Shown: positions 1 to 7,005, numbered from the stretch's first letter. The stretch is 12,658 nucleotides of DNA from an uncultured Porphyromonadaceae bacterium (GCA_947176615.1 CAMWRO010000055.1:1-12658); one strand, 5' to 3'. The notes: a model not told the origin generated them from the sequence alone. Program-made: numbers and translations.

Positions 1-792
1 TCGGTCAACGGGGATGAAAACCGCTGGCTGGAAATCTCCCGGATAAAATCCCAACGCAACGTGGTGGAATTGGGCTCGCTTGGCAATGGGGAATCAGACA
101 ATGCCGCAAAGACCTACGGAATAAAACTTAACTATTCGGTCGGAGAGCGGGAAAACCGGTATAGCTCCGAGCTTATAATCAAAGAGGGGGATGCCGAGAA
201 CGGCAAAGTCAAGATTGACAAGCGCTATAAAGAGAATCTTTTTTCCCGTTATCTGACCGCTAACGCTCCGCAAGCCTCTATCGACGAACAATTTGCCCAA
301 ATCGTTGCCAACAAGAAAGAACAGAAGGTCCTTTCAATCCTTCAGAAGATAGAACCTCGCATAAAAGATATCCAACTTGTCGGGACAGAGCTGCTCGTCG
401 ATATAGGGGAGTCCCAACGTCTTCCAATAAACATGATGGGTGACGGACTGCGCAAGCTCCTTTTTATAATTGTATCGATATATCAGTGCCGCAACGGGTT
501 ACTGCTGGTCGACGAAATAGACAACGGACTGCATTTTACCGCAATGGAAGTATTATGGAAGGCTGTTTTGAAAGCCTCTGCCGACAATAACGTGCAGTTA
601 TTTGCCACTACCCATAATATAGATTCTTTAAAGGGTCTGGCCAAAGTTCTGAAACAACCGGAATATTCAGAGTACTGCTCCGATGTCTGCGAGTTCAAAC
701 TCATAAAGAAAGATGACGCATCGGTCGTGGCAGTAAAATATGACTACGACTCGTTTGAATATGCTGTAAACCAAGAGCTTGAAATAAGATGA
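1..792 (+). CDS. SMC/OLD-like AAA ATPase, C-terminal part (5' end outside window)
   Basis: The frame is open from the first base, so this is the C-terminal ~263 residues of a longer protein. The Walker A region must lie upstream. Visible ABC/SMC-type ATPase elements, in order: a signature-like MGDGLRKLL (about 433-459), a Walker B segment LLLVDEIDNGLH (about 499-534) with the catalytic Glu after the Asp, and an H-switch ATTHNID (about 604-624). This is the AAA_15/AAA_21 type of chromosomal ATPase found in OLD nucleases and many anti-phage systems. No TOPRIM or HNH domain is fused at its C-terminus. That activity is instead plausibly supplied by the next gene, whose ATG overlaps this stop codon (ATGA at 789-792), so the two are translationally coupled. 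Family call is firm; a defence role is inference from gene pairing. The AT-richer composition than bioB downstream suggests an acquired module. Confidence 0.85.
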   Translation, partial: SVNGDENRWLEISRIKSQRNVVELGSLGNGESDNAAKTYGIKLNYSVGERENRYSSELIIKEGDAENGKVKIDKRYKENLFSRYLTANAPQASIDEQFAQIVANKKEQKVLSILQKIEPRIKDIQLVGTELLVDIGESQRLPINMMGDGLRKLLFIIVSIYQCRNGLLLVDEIDNGLHFTAMEVLWKAVLKASADNNVQLFATTHNIDSLKGLAKVLKQPEYSEYCSDVCEFKLIKKDDASVVAVKYDYDSFEYAVNQELEIR

Positions 793-1379
793 TAAACATA
801 TATCTGGAATCTAAGAGCAACAAGACTCCTGAATATGTGTTTGTCAGGACGTTATTGTCGCACATAGGTGTATCTCCCGAGTTGTTTTCGATAATCCCCA
901 TTAACGGAAAAGACAGTCTGCACAAGGCCAAGAATCTGTTTGTTCAAAACACACTTGAAGGGGGTATTAACCTCATCATCTTTGATGCCGATACTCCTGA
1001 CAACAATGGGGGACACGCGGTGAGACGGCTTGAGATTGAAAATACTCTGGCACAACTTGGCATCGAATCTGACATATTTCTGTTTCCCAATAATCAAGAC
1101 GACGGCGATTTTGAGTCCCTACTTGAAGAATTGGCACTGAAAGATCGTCATCAGGCGTTCTTCGGATGTTTTAACGATTATGAGATGTGTCTCGGGAATG
1201 ACTATGTGCATCCCAACCGCAAAGGGAAACTTCACGCCTACATAACTTCCATGAAAATGAGCGGCATGAAACGCCGCAACATCGGTTCGGGAGAATGGTT
1301 GTTTGACAATCCGGACTACTGGAATCTTGATGCCGAATACCTGTTGCCATTGAAACAATTTCTCTTGTCTCGCTTTTAG
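789..1379 (+). CDS. TOPRIM-like (DUF3226-type) protein paired with the ATPase
   Basis: A 196-residue protein starting in the ATGA overlap with the ATPase stop. Motifs match the TOPRIM layout: an N-terminal beta strand with an acidic residue (IYLESKSNK, residues 4-12), then a DxD-type strand LIIFDADTP (about 61-69), then FPNNQDDGDFESLLEEL (about 99-115) and FFGCFNDYEMC (about 124-134). The last two segments are what I associate with DUF3226-type proteins. The TOPRIM fold binds divalent metal and occurs in nucleases such as OLD and in AriB of PARIS, where it is partnered with an ABC-like ATPase. By analogy this protein would be the effector controlled by the upstream ATPase. The substrate cannot be told from sequence. 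The exact Pfam assignment is from memory of motifs; the pairing and acidic motifs are seen directly. No signal peptide or membrane segment. Confidence 0.7.
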   Translation: MINIYLESKSNKTPEYVFVRTLLSHIGVSPELFSIIPINGKDSLHKAKNLFVQNTLEGGINLIIFDADTPDNNGGHAVRRLEIENTLAQLGIESDIFLFPNNQDDGDFESLLEELALKDRHQAFFGCFNDYEMCLGNDYVHPNRKGKLHAYITSMKMSGMKRRNIGSGEWLFDNPDYWNLDAEYLLPLKQFLLSRF

Positions 1380-1409
1380 AGGGTCGTACATTTGTACAAC
1401 CCTCTAAAA
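1374..1409. repeat. Long near-perfect palindrome at the end of the TOPRIM-like gene
   Basis: Two 17-base arms (1374-1390 and 1393-1409) are inverted copies with one mismatch (C1385 opposite A1398) around a 2-base centre. The palindrome includes the TAG stop of the upstream gene. The arms begin with TTTT and end with AAAA, the reverse of an intrinsic terminator (A-tract before, T-tract after), and no T-run follows. It may be an RNA-end hairpin protecting the upstream transcript, or a dyad operator about 40 bases upstream of the bioB -7 box. Confidence 0.75.
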
Positions 1410-1424
1410 TGCTGCGTAATTTTA

Positions 1425-1455
1425 TATTGATTTGCGGGAATAATTGGTAACTTTG
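1425..1455 (+). promoter_or_regulatory. Bacteroidetes-type promoter of bioB
   Basis: TAACTTTG at 1448-1455 matches the -7 consensus TAnnTTTG. A TATTG at 1425-1429 sits 18 bases upstream, near the expected -33 position. Transcription would begin near 1459-1462, giving a leader of about 15 bases containing an A/G-rich stretch (AAAGAGA, 1463-1469) before the ATG at 1476. Confidence 0.65.
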
Positions 1456-1475
1456 CCGACCTAAAGAGATTCATT

Positions 1476-2447
1476 ATGCAGAGTAATATTTCTGAACTGA
1501 AAGATAAGGTGCTTGCCGGGGGTGAGCTGACCGAGGCTGAGGCTATGGGACTTGCCGACCTTGACGAGGCGGGTATCGACGAGCTTATCGAGGCGGCCGC
1601 CGAGGTGACGCGCCGTTTCTTCAACCGCGAGTTTGATTCCTGTTCCATCATAAACGCCCGCTCGGGGCGCTGTCCCGAAAACTGCAAATGGTGCGCCCAG
1701 TCGGCCCACTACAAGACATCGGCAAGCGTTTACCCGCTCGTAGACCGCGCGACATGCATGGATGCCGCCGATATGAACCGCCGTCACGGCATCAGGCGTT
1801 TTTCGCTCGTGACGAGCGGCAGGGCCATGAGCGGAAAAGACCTCGACACGGCTTGCAGCTACTTCGAGCAGCTGCGCGAGGAGGGGGGCCTGCACCTCTG
1901 CGCCTCGATGGGACTGCTTGACCGCGAGTCGCTTGAAAAACTCTATAAGGCGGGTTGCACCCGTTATCATTGCAATCTGGAGACCGCGCCGTCTCATTTT
2001 CCCACCCTCTGCTCGACCCACTCGCTCGATGACAAGCTGAAGACTATCCGCATGGCCCGCGAGGTGGGGATGGAGGTGTGCAGCGGCGGCATCATCGGCA
2101 TGGGCGAGACCCGCGGGCAGCGCATCGAGTTTGCGCTGGCCCTGAGGGAGATTGACCCCGATTCTATCCCGGTCAACGTGCTGCAGCCCATCCCGGGTAC
2201 TCCGCTTCAGGACAGCGAGCCGCTGTCGCAGCGCGAGATACTGCTGACCGTCGCGATTTTCCGCATGATTCATCCCCGCGCCGTGTTGCGCTTTGCGGGG
2301 GGACGCGCGCAGATGTCGCGCGACACTCAGCGCCGCGCGATGGAAATTGCCGTCAACGGCGCGATCATGGGCGACATGCTGACCACCATTGGCTCACAAG
2401 TCGCCGAGGACAAGAAACTTATAGCCGAGTGCGGATATGACTTTTGA
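1476..2447 (+). CDS. bioB: Biotin synthase, radical SAM (anaerobe-type cysteine pattern)
   Basis: BioB inserts sulfur into dethiobiotin to make biotin in the cytoplasm. The 323-residue length is normal for the family. The radical-SAM motif is RCPENCKWC (C66, C70, C73), preceded by the family's CSIINARSG. Further family landmarks are CASMG (C142), EVCSGGIIGMGE (C202), NVLQPIPGTPL, and LRFAGGRAQM (R272). Aligned by eye to E. coli BioB, Cys97 of the [2Fe-2S] site is a serine here (RRFSLVTSGR, S110), while additional cysteines appear at C161, C166 (YHCNLET where E. coli has YNHNLDT) and C179. This pattern resembles BioBs of anaerobes (type II) that reportedly use an auxiliary [4Fe-5S] cluster. 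The gene overlaps the ThiF-like gene by 11 bases and has its own promoter. No other bio genes are in the window. Confidence 0.95.
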   Translation: MQSNISELKDKVLAGGELTEAEAMGLADLDEAGIDELIEAAAEVTRRFFNREFDSCSIINARSGRCPENCKWCAQSAHYKTSASVYPLVDRATCMDAADMNRRHGIRRFSLVTSGRAMSGKDLDTACSYFEQLREEGGLHLCASMGLLDRESLEKLYKAGCTRYHCNLETAPSHFPTLCSTHSLDDKLKTIRMAREVGMEVCSGGIIGMGETRGQRIEFALALREIDPDSIPVNVLQPIPGTPLQDSEPLSQREILLTVAIFRMIHPRAVLRFAGGRAQMSRDTQRRAMEIAVNGAIMGDMLTTIGSQVAEDKKLIAECGYDF

Positions 2448-3153
2448 CCGCGAACAATCCACGCGCTACCGGGGCCACATCTCGCTCTGCGAGATTGACA
2501 TCCCCGGACAGGAGGCGATAAGTCGGGGCCGGGTGCTTATCGTCGGGGCCGGCGGACTCGGTTCCCCCGTGGCCCTCTATCTTGCCGCCGCGGGAGTGGG
2601 GACAATCGGCATCGTTGACCCTGACACAGTGTCGCTCAGCAACTTGCAGCGGCAGATTATGCACGGCACCCCTGACATCGGGCGGCTCAAAGCCGAGTCG
2701 GCCCGCGATGCAATGACCCGCATCAATCCCGGGGTGAACATCGAGCTGCACACCGAATCTCTGACCGCTGAAAACGCCCGCCGACTCATCGGCGCCTATG
2801 ATATAACAGTCGACTGTACCGACAACCTCGCCACGCGACTGCTCATCAACGACATGTGTGTGGCCGAGGGTAAGCCGCTCGTCTTCGGTTCGGTATCGCG
2901 TTTTTCGGGCCAACTTTTCACCCATCTGCCCGGAACGGCCGATTATCGCTCGATTTTTGACTGTACGCTGCCTTCTGACGACCTTCCCTGCTCGGTCAAC
3001 GGGGTTCTGAACACCGTCGTCGGGGTGATAGGCACCCTGCAGGCCACCGAGGTGCTGAAATACCTCGCCGGGGCGGGCGACCTGCTCGTGGACCGCATCA
3101 TGACGTTTGATGCGATAACGATGAAATTCAACGAGTTCCGTATAGGGAAATAA
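2437..3153 (+). CDS. ThiF/MoeB/HesA-family E1-like adenylyltransferase
   Basis: Such enzymes adenylate the C-terminal glycine of a ubiquitin-fold sulfur carrier (ThiS, MoaD) so that it can accept sulfur. The 238-residue protein has the nucleotide-binding GAGGLGS (37-43), the acidic IVDPD (59-63), SNLQRQ (68-73), DCTDN (126-130), and GTLQATEVLKYLAG (199-212). C185 (DLPCSVNGV) aligns with Cys184 of E. coli ThiF. The zinc-binding cysteine pairs of ThiF/MoeB are missing: DYRS (169-172) stands where CYRC is expected, and the protein ends before the C-terminal CxxC. Several Bacteroidetes homologues seem to share this, so it need not mean loss of function. The start overlaps the bioB end by 11 bases, so the two are co-transcribed. 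No sulfur-carrier or thiamine gene is visible, so the partner (ThiS, MoaD or other) is unknown. Confidence 0.85.
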   Translation: MTFDREQSTRYRGHISLCEIDIPGQEAISRGRVLIVGAGGLGSPVALYLAAAGVGTIGIVDPDTVSLSNLQRQIMHGTPDIGRLKAESARDAMTRINPGVNIELHTESLTAENARRLIGAYDITVDCTDNLATRLLINDMCVAEGKPLVFGSVSRFSGQLFTHLPGTADYRSIFDCTLPSDDLPCSVNGVLNTVVGVIGTLQATEVLKYLAGAGDLLVDRIMTFDAITMKFNEFRIGK

Positions 3154-3195
3154 AAAAACGGGAGGAACCGGTCAACAGGTTCCTCCCGTTTTTTT
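3152..3195. terminator. Bidirectional intrinsic terminator between convergent genes
   Basis: An A7 run (3152-3158), an 11-bp perfect G/C-rich stem (3159-3169 with 3178-3188), an 8-base loop, and a T7 run (3189-3195). It works in both directions: it ends the bioB/thiF-like operon on the plus strand and the glucosidase gene on the minus strand. The A-run starts inside the TAA stop of the thiF-like gene. Confidence 0.95.
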
Positions 3196-3212
3196 ATCGA
3201 TGCTTTGTAAAA

Positions 3213-5543
3213 TCAGATATTGGGCACCTCCCAGCGGCGGGTGGAAGTGCAGTTGACGGTGACTTTTTCAGTCCCGACGGTGATAACGAAGTCACCTTCT
3301 TCAAGCACCCATTTTCCGTCGACACCCACGAATGCGAGGTCTGATGCCGGAAGGGTGAAGGTGACGGTGCGGGTTTCGCCCGGTTTCAGCTCAATCTTTT
3401 CAAATGCGCGCAACCGCTTGTTGTCAGGCACGATTGAGGCTACCAAGTCGCTGCTGTAGAGGAGCACTGCCTCTTTGCCCTCGCGCGAGCCGGTATTGGT
3501 CACGTCGATGCTGAATGTCAGGTTGTCGGCCGGGGAGAAAGTCGTGGACGAGGCGCGGAGGTTGGAGTAGGCGAAGGTCGTGTAGCTGCGGCCGTAGCCG
3601 AAGGGCCACTGCACGTTGACACGCGCGTCATAGTCGTAGGCACCCTCCATGCGTCCCACCTCCTCGCTGACCTTGTAGTCGTAGGTCACGAGCGAGTTGA
3701 TTTCGCGGGGATAGGTAAACGGCAGTTTGCCCGAGAAATTGGCATCACCTGCAAGGAGCGATGCAAGCGCGTCGCCGCCATAGTTGCCGGGGATGATGAT
3801 GTCGACCACGGCTGCGGCAAGCGGCTCGATGTCGGCAATCAGGCGCGGACGGCCCTCGTTGAGAATCAGCACTATAGGTTTGCCGGTCTCGGCGAGGCGC
3901 TTCACATAGTCGCGCTGGGCCGGGTTGAGGTGCAGGTCGGTCAGGTTGCCGGGGGTCTCGCAGTAGGAGTTTTCGCCGATACATGCCACGATGACGTCGG
4001 CCTTGGCGGCAGCGGCAAGAGCCTCCTCCATGCGGTCAGGCTCCACTTTGTCGTAATAGCCTGTGGCATCATAGCTCAGGCCCGGGATAAATGTCACGTT
4101 GTCAGCACCAAACCGCGCGGTCATCGCCTCTTGGATGGTGTTGTAGGCTGCGGCATAGCTGTCGGTCTTGTCGCCCTGCCAAGTGTAGCTCCAGCCGCCG
4201 TTGAGGCTGCGCATCGAGTCGGCGTTGGGACCGGTCACGAGGATTTTCTTTCCGGCGGCAAGCGGCAGGATGTCACGGTCGTTTTTCAGCAGCACCATCG
4301 ACTCGGTAGCGGCCTCGACCGACGCGTCGGCAAATTCCTTACAGCCGAACCGCGGATAGTCTTTCAGCCAAGTGTCGGGGCGGTCAAAGAGTCCGAGACG
4401 GTATTTCAGACGAATAACGCGCCGTGCGGCATCGTCGATGCGGCTCATCGGCACGCGTCCCTCGTTGACAAGTTCTTTCAGCAGGTCGCAGTAATCGACG
4501 TTGTAAGGCTCCATTGCCATGTCGATACCGGCGTTGATTGCCAGTGCGATAGCCTCTTTCTTATTGGCGGCCACCTTCTCGCGGGTGTAGAGGTTGTTGA
4601 TGTCGGCCCAGTCGGTCACAATCATGCCGTCCCATCCCAGCTCCTCCTTGAGCCAAGTGCTCAGCAGCTCGGCGTTGGCGTGGACGGGGATGCCGTTGAT
4701 TGACGACGAGTTGACCATGATGGTCAGCGCGCCCGCGCGGAGTGTGGCGAGGAAGGGTGCGAAATGTTTCTCGCGCAGGTCCGACGGTGAGATGTAGGCC
4801 GGGGTGCGGTCTTTGCCCGAGAAGGGACTGCCGTAACCCATGAAATGCTTGGCCGACACTGCGATATGGTCAGGCCCGATATGATTGGGGTCGTTGCCCT
4901 GAAAACCGCGCACGGCGGCAACCCCCATCACGGCGTTGACAAGCGGGTCTTCGCCGAAGTTTTCGTAGAATCGCGGCCAGCGCGGGTCGCGGGCGAGGTC
5001 GAGAGTGGGGTTATAGGTCCATGGGCAGTCGCTCGCGCGGGTCTCGTAGGCCGCGATTTCGGCCCCGTGTCTCACGAGGTCGGCGTTGAATGTCGCGGCC
5101 ATGTTGAGCGGCTGGGGAAACAGCGTGCCGCCGTTGGTATAGGTCGTGCCGTGGTTCTGGTCGAGGCCGTAGATGCAGGGGATGCCGATGTGTTTCATCG
5201 AATACTCCTGAATGCTGCCGATAATGCGGTTCCAGTCGGCCGGGTCGGGGCAATAGGCGGGTGTGTTCAGAATCGATCCCACCTTATATATACCGAACAC
5301 GGTATCCATCTTTCCCTTCACGGTCTCAAATTTCCCTTCGGCGTTGTAGCGGCCGATGACATCGATCTGCAGCTCGGTCATCTGTCCGATTTTTTCTTCC
5401 AAGGTCATTCGTGACAGAGTCTTTTCCACTCGTGCCTCCAGTGCTGGGTCAGCAGGGATGACGGGGGTTTTGAACGGGACCTGCGACTGCGCGGCGGCAG
5501 TCATCGCGCAGCACATGGCCCCGATGGTCAGTAGCTTTTTCAT
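3213..5543 (-). CDS. bglX: Secreted GH3 beta-glucosidase, BglX-like
   Basis: A 776-residue family-3 glycoside hydrolase that removes terminal glucose (or related sugars) from beta-linked oligosaccharides, probably in the periplasm. Residues 1-19 (MKKLLTIGAM then an Ala-rich end, AAAQS) are a Sec signal peptide without a lipobox cysteine. The GH3 N-terminal barrel spans about 35-385, with LDQNHG (127-132), ARDPRWPRFYENFGEDP (184-200), AKHF (231-234), GKDRTPAYIS (243-252), and the nucleophile in IVTDWAD (D311). The GH3 C-terminal domain is about 415-640, with GENSYCETPGNLTDL (523-537) in the region that supplies the acid/base. An Fn3-like domain follows at about 680-765. Domain order and length match BglX. 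It has its own promoter and shares a terminator with the convergent operon. There are no SusC/SusD genes nearby, so the natural substrate is open. Confidence 0.93.
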   Translation of the reverse strand: MKKLLTIGAMCCAMTAAAQSQVPFKTPVIPADPALEARVEKTLSRMTLEEKIGQMTELQIDVIGRYNAEGKFETVKGKMDTVFGIYKVGSILNTPAYCPDPADWNRIIGSIQEYSMKHIGIPCIYGLDQNHGTTYTNGGTLFPQPLNMAATFNADLVRHGAEIAAYETRASDCPWTYNPTLDLARDPRWPRFYENFGEDPLVNAVMGVAAVRGFQGNDPNHIGPDHIAVSAKHFMGYGSPFSGKDRTPAYISPSDLREKHFAPFLATLRAGALTIMVNSSSINGIPVHANAELLSTWLKEELGWDGMIVTDWADINNLYTREKVAANKKEAIALAINAGIDMAMEPYNVDYCDLLKELVNEGRVPMSRIDDAARRVIRLKYRLGLFDRPDTWLKDYPRFGCKEFADASVEAATESMVLLKNDRDILPLAAGKKILVTGPNADSMRSLNGGWSYTWQGDKTDSYAAAYNTIQEAMTARFGADNVTFIPGLSYDATGYYDKVEPDRMEEALAAAAKADVIVACIGENSYCETPGNLTDLHLNPAQRDYVKRLAETGKPIVLILNEGRPRLIADIEPLAAAVVDIIIPGNYGGDALASLLAGDANFSGKLPFTYPREINSLVTYDYKVSEEVGRMEGAYDYDARVNVQWPFGYGRSYTTFAYSNLRASSTTFSPADNLTFSIDVTNTGSREGKEAVLLYSSDLVASIVPDNKRLRAFEKIELKPGETRTVTFTLPASDLAFVGVDGKWVLEEGDFVITVGTEKVTVNCTSTRRWEVPNI

Positions 5544-5573
5544 GAAAATTAATCAGTTAGGTTATATCCGGTG

Positions 5574-5605
5574 CAAATATAGCACTTCCGCCCACCTTTT
5601 GCAAG
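5574..5605 (-). promoter_or_regulatory. Promoter of the GH3 glucosidase gene
   Basis: Read on the minus strand, TATATTTG (5581 to 5574) matches TAnnTTTG, with TTG (5604 to 5602) at a 20-base spacing as the -33 element. The predicted leader is roughly 25 bases to the ATG at 5543. It lies downstream of the thioredoxin gene stop, so the two minus-strand genes can be expressed independently. Confidence 0.75.
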
Positions 5606-5617
5606 CCTCCAAGGAGA

Positions 5618-5678
5618 GAAATTTGTTATTTGTTATCTTTTATCTGTTATTTGAAATTTGTTATTTTTTATCTGTTAT
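5618..5678. repeat. AT-rich imperfect direct repeat
   Basis: Two copies in tandem: 5618-5650 (33 bases) and 5653-5678 (26 bases). They share the same 12-base start (GAAATTTGTTAT) and 13-base end (TTTTATCTGTTAT), and the second lacks most of the central unit. The sequence is built from TTGTTAT/CTGTTAT words. The second copy runs into the 3' end of the thioredoxin-fold gene and encodes its last residues (ITDKK and the stop). Confidence 0.7.
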
Positions 5679-6854
5679 CAGTTCCGACAGTTTCTGGCGC
5701 AGGCTGCCCTCCCCGTAGCCGCTCCATTTGGCGGCGATTATCCCGTCGGGGGAAATGAGAACGTAGTGGGGGATGGCGAAACCGCCGTAGCGTGCCGCGA
5801 GACCCGGCTGCCCGTTGAGCAGCTGGTTCCATTGAATCACCTTCGACTCTTTTCCCGCGAGAAACTCTTTCCATTCGGCCTCACCGTCACTCGATATGCT
5901 GACAAATGCCAGCCGGTCGGCATATTTCTCGGCCACCTCGTCGGCCTCGGGCAGCGATGCGACACACGGTCCGCACCCGCTGCTCCAGAAGTCGAGCAGG
6001 ATATATTTCCCGGCAAGTTCTCCCAGAGTGTGGGGGTTGCCCTGCAAGTCATAGAGTGTCCCGTCGGCCATCTTGTCACCCTCGTTGAGAATGCTCTCCA
6101 TCGTCAGGTAGTCATTGATTTTTTGACCAAGGTCGGTTTCAAGCTGCTCGGGAGTCAGACGGCCGAAAATTGCCATGACCGTCTCGCGCAGCTCGCTGTC
6201 GGGGTGGCGGTATACATTTTCGGCGAAATTGGAAAATTCATCAAGCCACATCTCGTCAATCGGCGCGCTCCCCAAGTAGGTGAGTTTCTTGATTTCAATC
6301 GCCTTTTCCAGCGGAGCGTAAGCGTCTCTGATCGAGTTGATTTTGTCCCAACCCTCTCTCATGTATTTCTCCTCACCTTTCAGGTCGATGTACAGATGCT
6401 TTATCGCCTCGGTTTCTTCGGCATAATATTGGAGCAATTCGGCAAACTCAGGGAGCGTCGCCTTGACCAAGGCCTCCCAGCTTGCCTGATTGGGTATCGG
6501 ACTGCTTATGTTCCACAGCGGGAACAGCGTCCCGTCGCCCGTAATCGTGATTTCGGCTCCCGGCTCGACCCATACCGGGGCGAGATAGTTAGGCAGTCCG
6601 CGTGATTCTCCTGTGAGGCGGTACTTCTGTTTCGGACCGGAGATTGTATCGCTGAAAAATATCCGGCCATCTATGATTGTGTCGAGTGCGACTGTCTTGA
6701 GCAACTGTCCCTCAACCCGATACAGTTTAATGACCGTTGAGTCGGGAACGTTGGTAACATGGCCGGTGATGGTAAACCGCTCAGGCTCCGCAGCTGTTGC
6801 CGTTGCTGCGACAATAACCGATAATGCAGATAAAGATATGGTTTTTAGATTCAT
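5661..6854 (-). CDS. Secreted TlpA/AhpC-type thioredoxin-fold protein (DUF4369-like N-terminus)
   Basis: A 397-residue periplasmic thiol-disulfide oxidoreductase of the kind abundant in Bacteroidetes. Residues 1-22 form a signal peptide ending TATAA with no lipobox cysteine. Residues about 25-115 (FTITGHVTNVPDSTVIKLYR) look like the DUF4369 beta domain often found before TlpA domains. A helical, charged linker covers about 120-255. The thioredoxin fold is at about 265-395, with YILLDFWSSGCGPCVASLPE (catalytic C294 and C297) and the cis-proline loop FAIPHYVLISPDG (P362). The intact CGPC indicates an active redox site, probably reducing. Its substrate is unknown. It lies upstream of the glucosidase gene on the same strand but separated by 117 bases with a separate promoter, so an operon is not needed. 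Family assignment is firm for the thioredoxin half and moderate for DUF4369. Confidence 0.9.
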   Translation of the reverse strand: MNLKTISLSALSVIVAATATAAEPERFTITGHVTNVPDSTVIKLYRVEGQLLKTVALDTIIDGRIFFSDTISGPKQKYRLTGESRGLPNYLAPVWVEPGAEITITGDGTLFPLWNISSPIPNQASWEALVKATLPEFAELLQYYAEETEAIKHLYIDLKGEEKYMREGWDKINSIRDAYAPLEKAIEIKKLTYLGSAPIDEMWLDEFSNFAENVYRHPDSELRETVMAIFGRLTPEQLETDLGQKINDYLTMESILNEGDKMADGTLYDLQGNPHTLGELAGKYILLDFWSSGCGPCVASLPEADEVAEKYADRLAFVSISSDGEAEWKEFLAGKESKVIQWNQLLNGQPGLAARYGGFAIPHYVLISPDGIIAAKWSGYGEGSLRQKLSELITDKK

Positions 6855-6874
6855 GGAAATAGTTTTTTACCCCG

Positions 6875-6905
6875 CAAAGATAACGATTTTTCCCGCACAA
6901 CCAAA
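6875..6905 (-). promoter_or_regulatory. Promoter of the thioredoxin-fold gene
   Basis: Minus strand: TTTG (6905 to 6902), a 19-base spacer, then TATCTTTG (6882 to 6875), a full match to the Bacteroidetes consensus. The start of the 33-bp tandem repeat (6927) lies about 20 bases upstream of the -33 box, close enough for a bound protein to affect this promoter. Confidence 0.85.
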
Positions 6906-6926
6906 AAAAATCCGTTTTCTCCCGCC

Positions 6927-7005
6927 GACAAGACAAAAGATGGCTGTTTTTGTCCTGTCGACAAGACAAAAGATGGCTGTTTTTGTCCTGTCGACAAGAC
7001 AAAAG
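6927..7005. repeat. Tandem 33-bp palindromic repeat (2 full copies plus a 13-base partial)
   Basis: Units 6927-6959 and 6960-6992 are identical over 33 bases. A third copy stops after 13 bases (6993-7005). Each unit is itself an imperfect hairpin: GACAAGACAAAA at its start is the inverse of TTTTGTCCTGTC at its end, with one mismatch, around a 9-base loop (GATGGCTGT). Unit junctions create the palindrome TGTCGACA. There are no spacers, so this is not a CRISPR array. It lies between the divergent thioredoxin and DUF3800 genes. It could be a multi-copy operator, a BIME/REP-like element, or the remains of a miniature mobile element. Confidence 0.9.

Noticed and set aside
1374..1409. Intrinsic terminator or biotin-repressor (BirA) site
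   Set aside because: The T/A runs are on the wrong sides for a terminator, and the half-sites do not have the outward TTGT, inward CC arrangement of BirA operators.
3930..4703. Long plus-strand open frames opposite the GH3 and T9SS genes (also 5658-6605, 9021-10007, 11400-12437)
   Set aside because: They are antisense to genes with clear family motifs, lack promoters, and their low-complexity Val/Gly/Arg-rich products are typical shadows of GC-rich codons.
6781..7002. Minus-strand small protein made of 11-residue repeats
   Set aside because: It exists only because the 33-bp DNA repeat is a multiple of three; it overlaps the thioredoxin start and its promoter, and has no plausible signal of its own.
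6927..7005. CRISPR array
   Set aside because: The 33-base units abut directly, there are no variable spacers, only two full copies exist, and no cas genes are in view.
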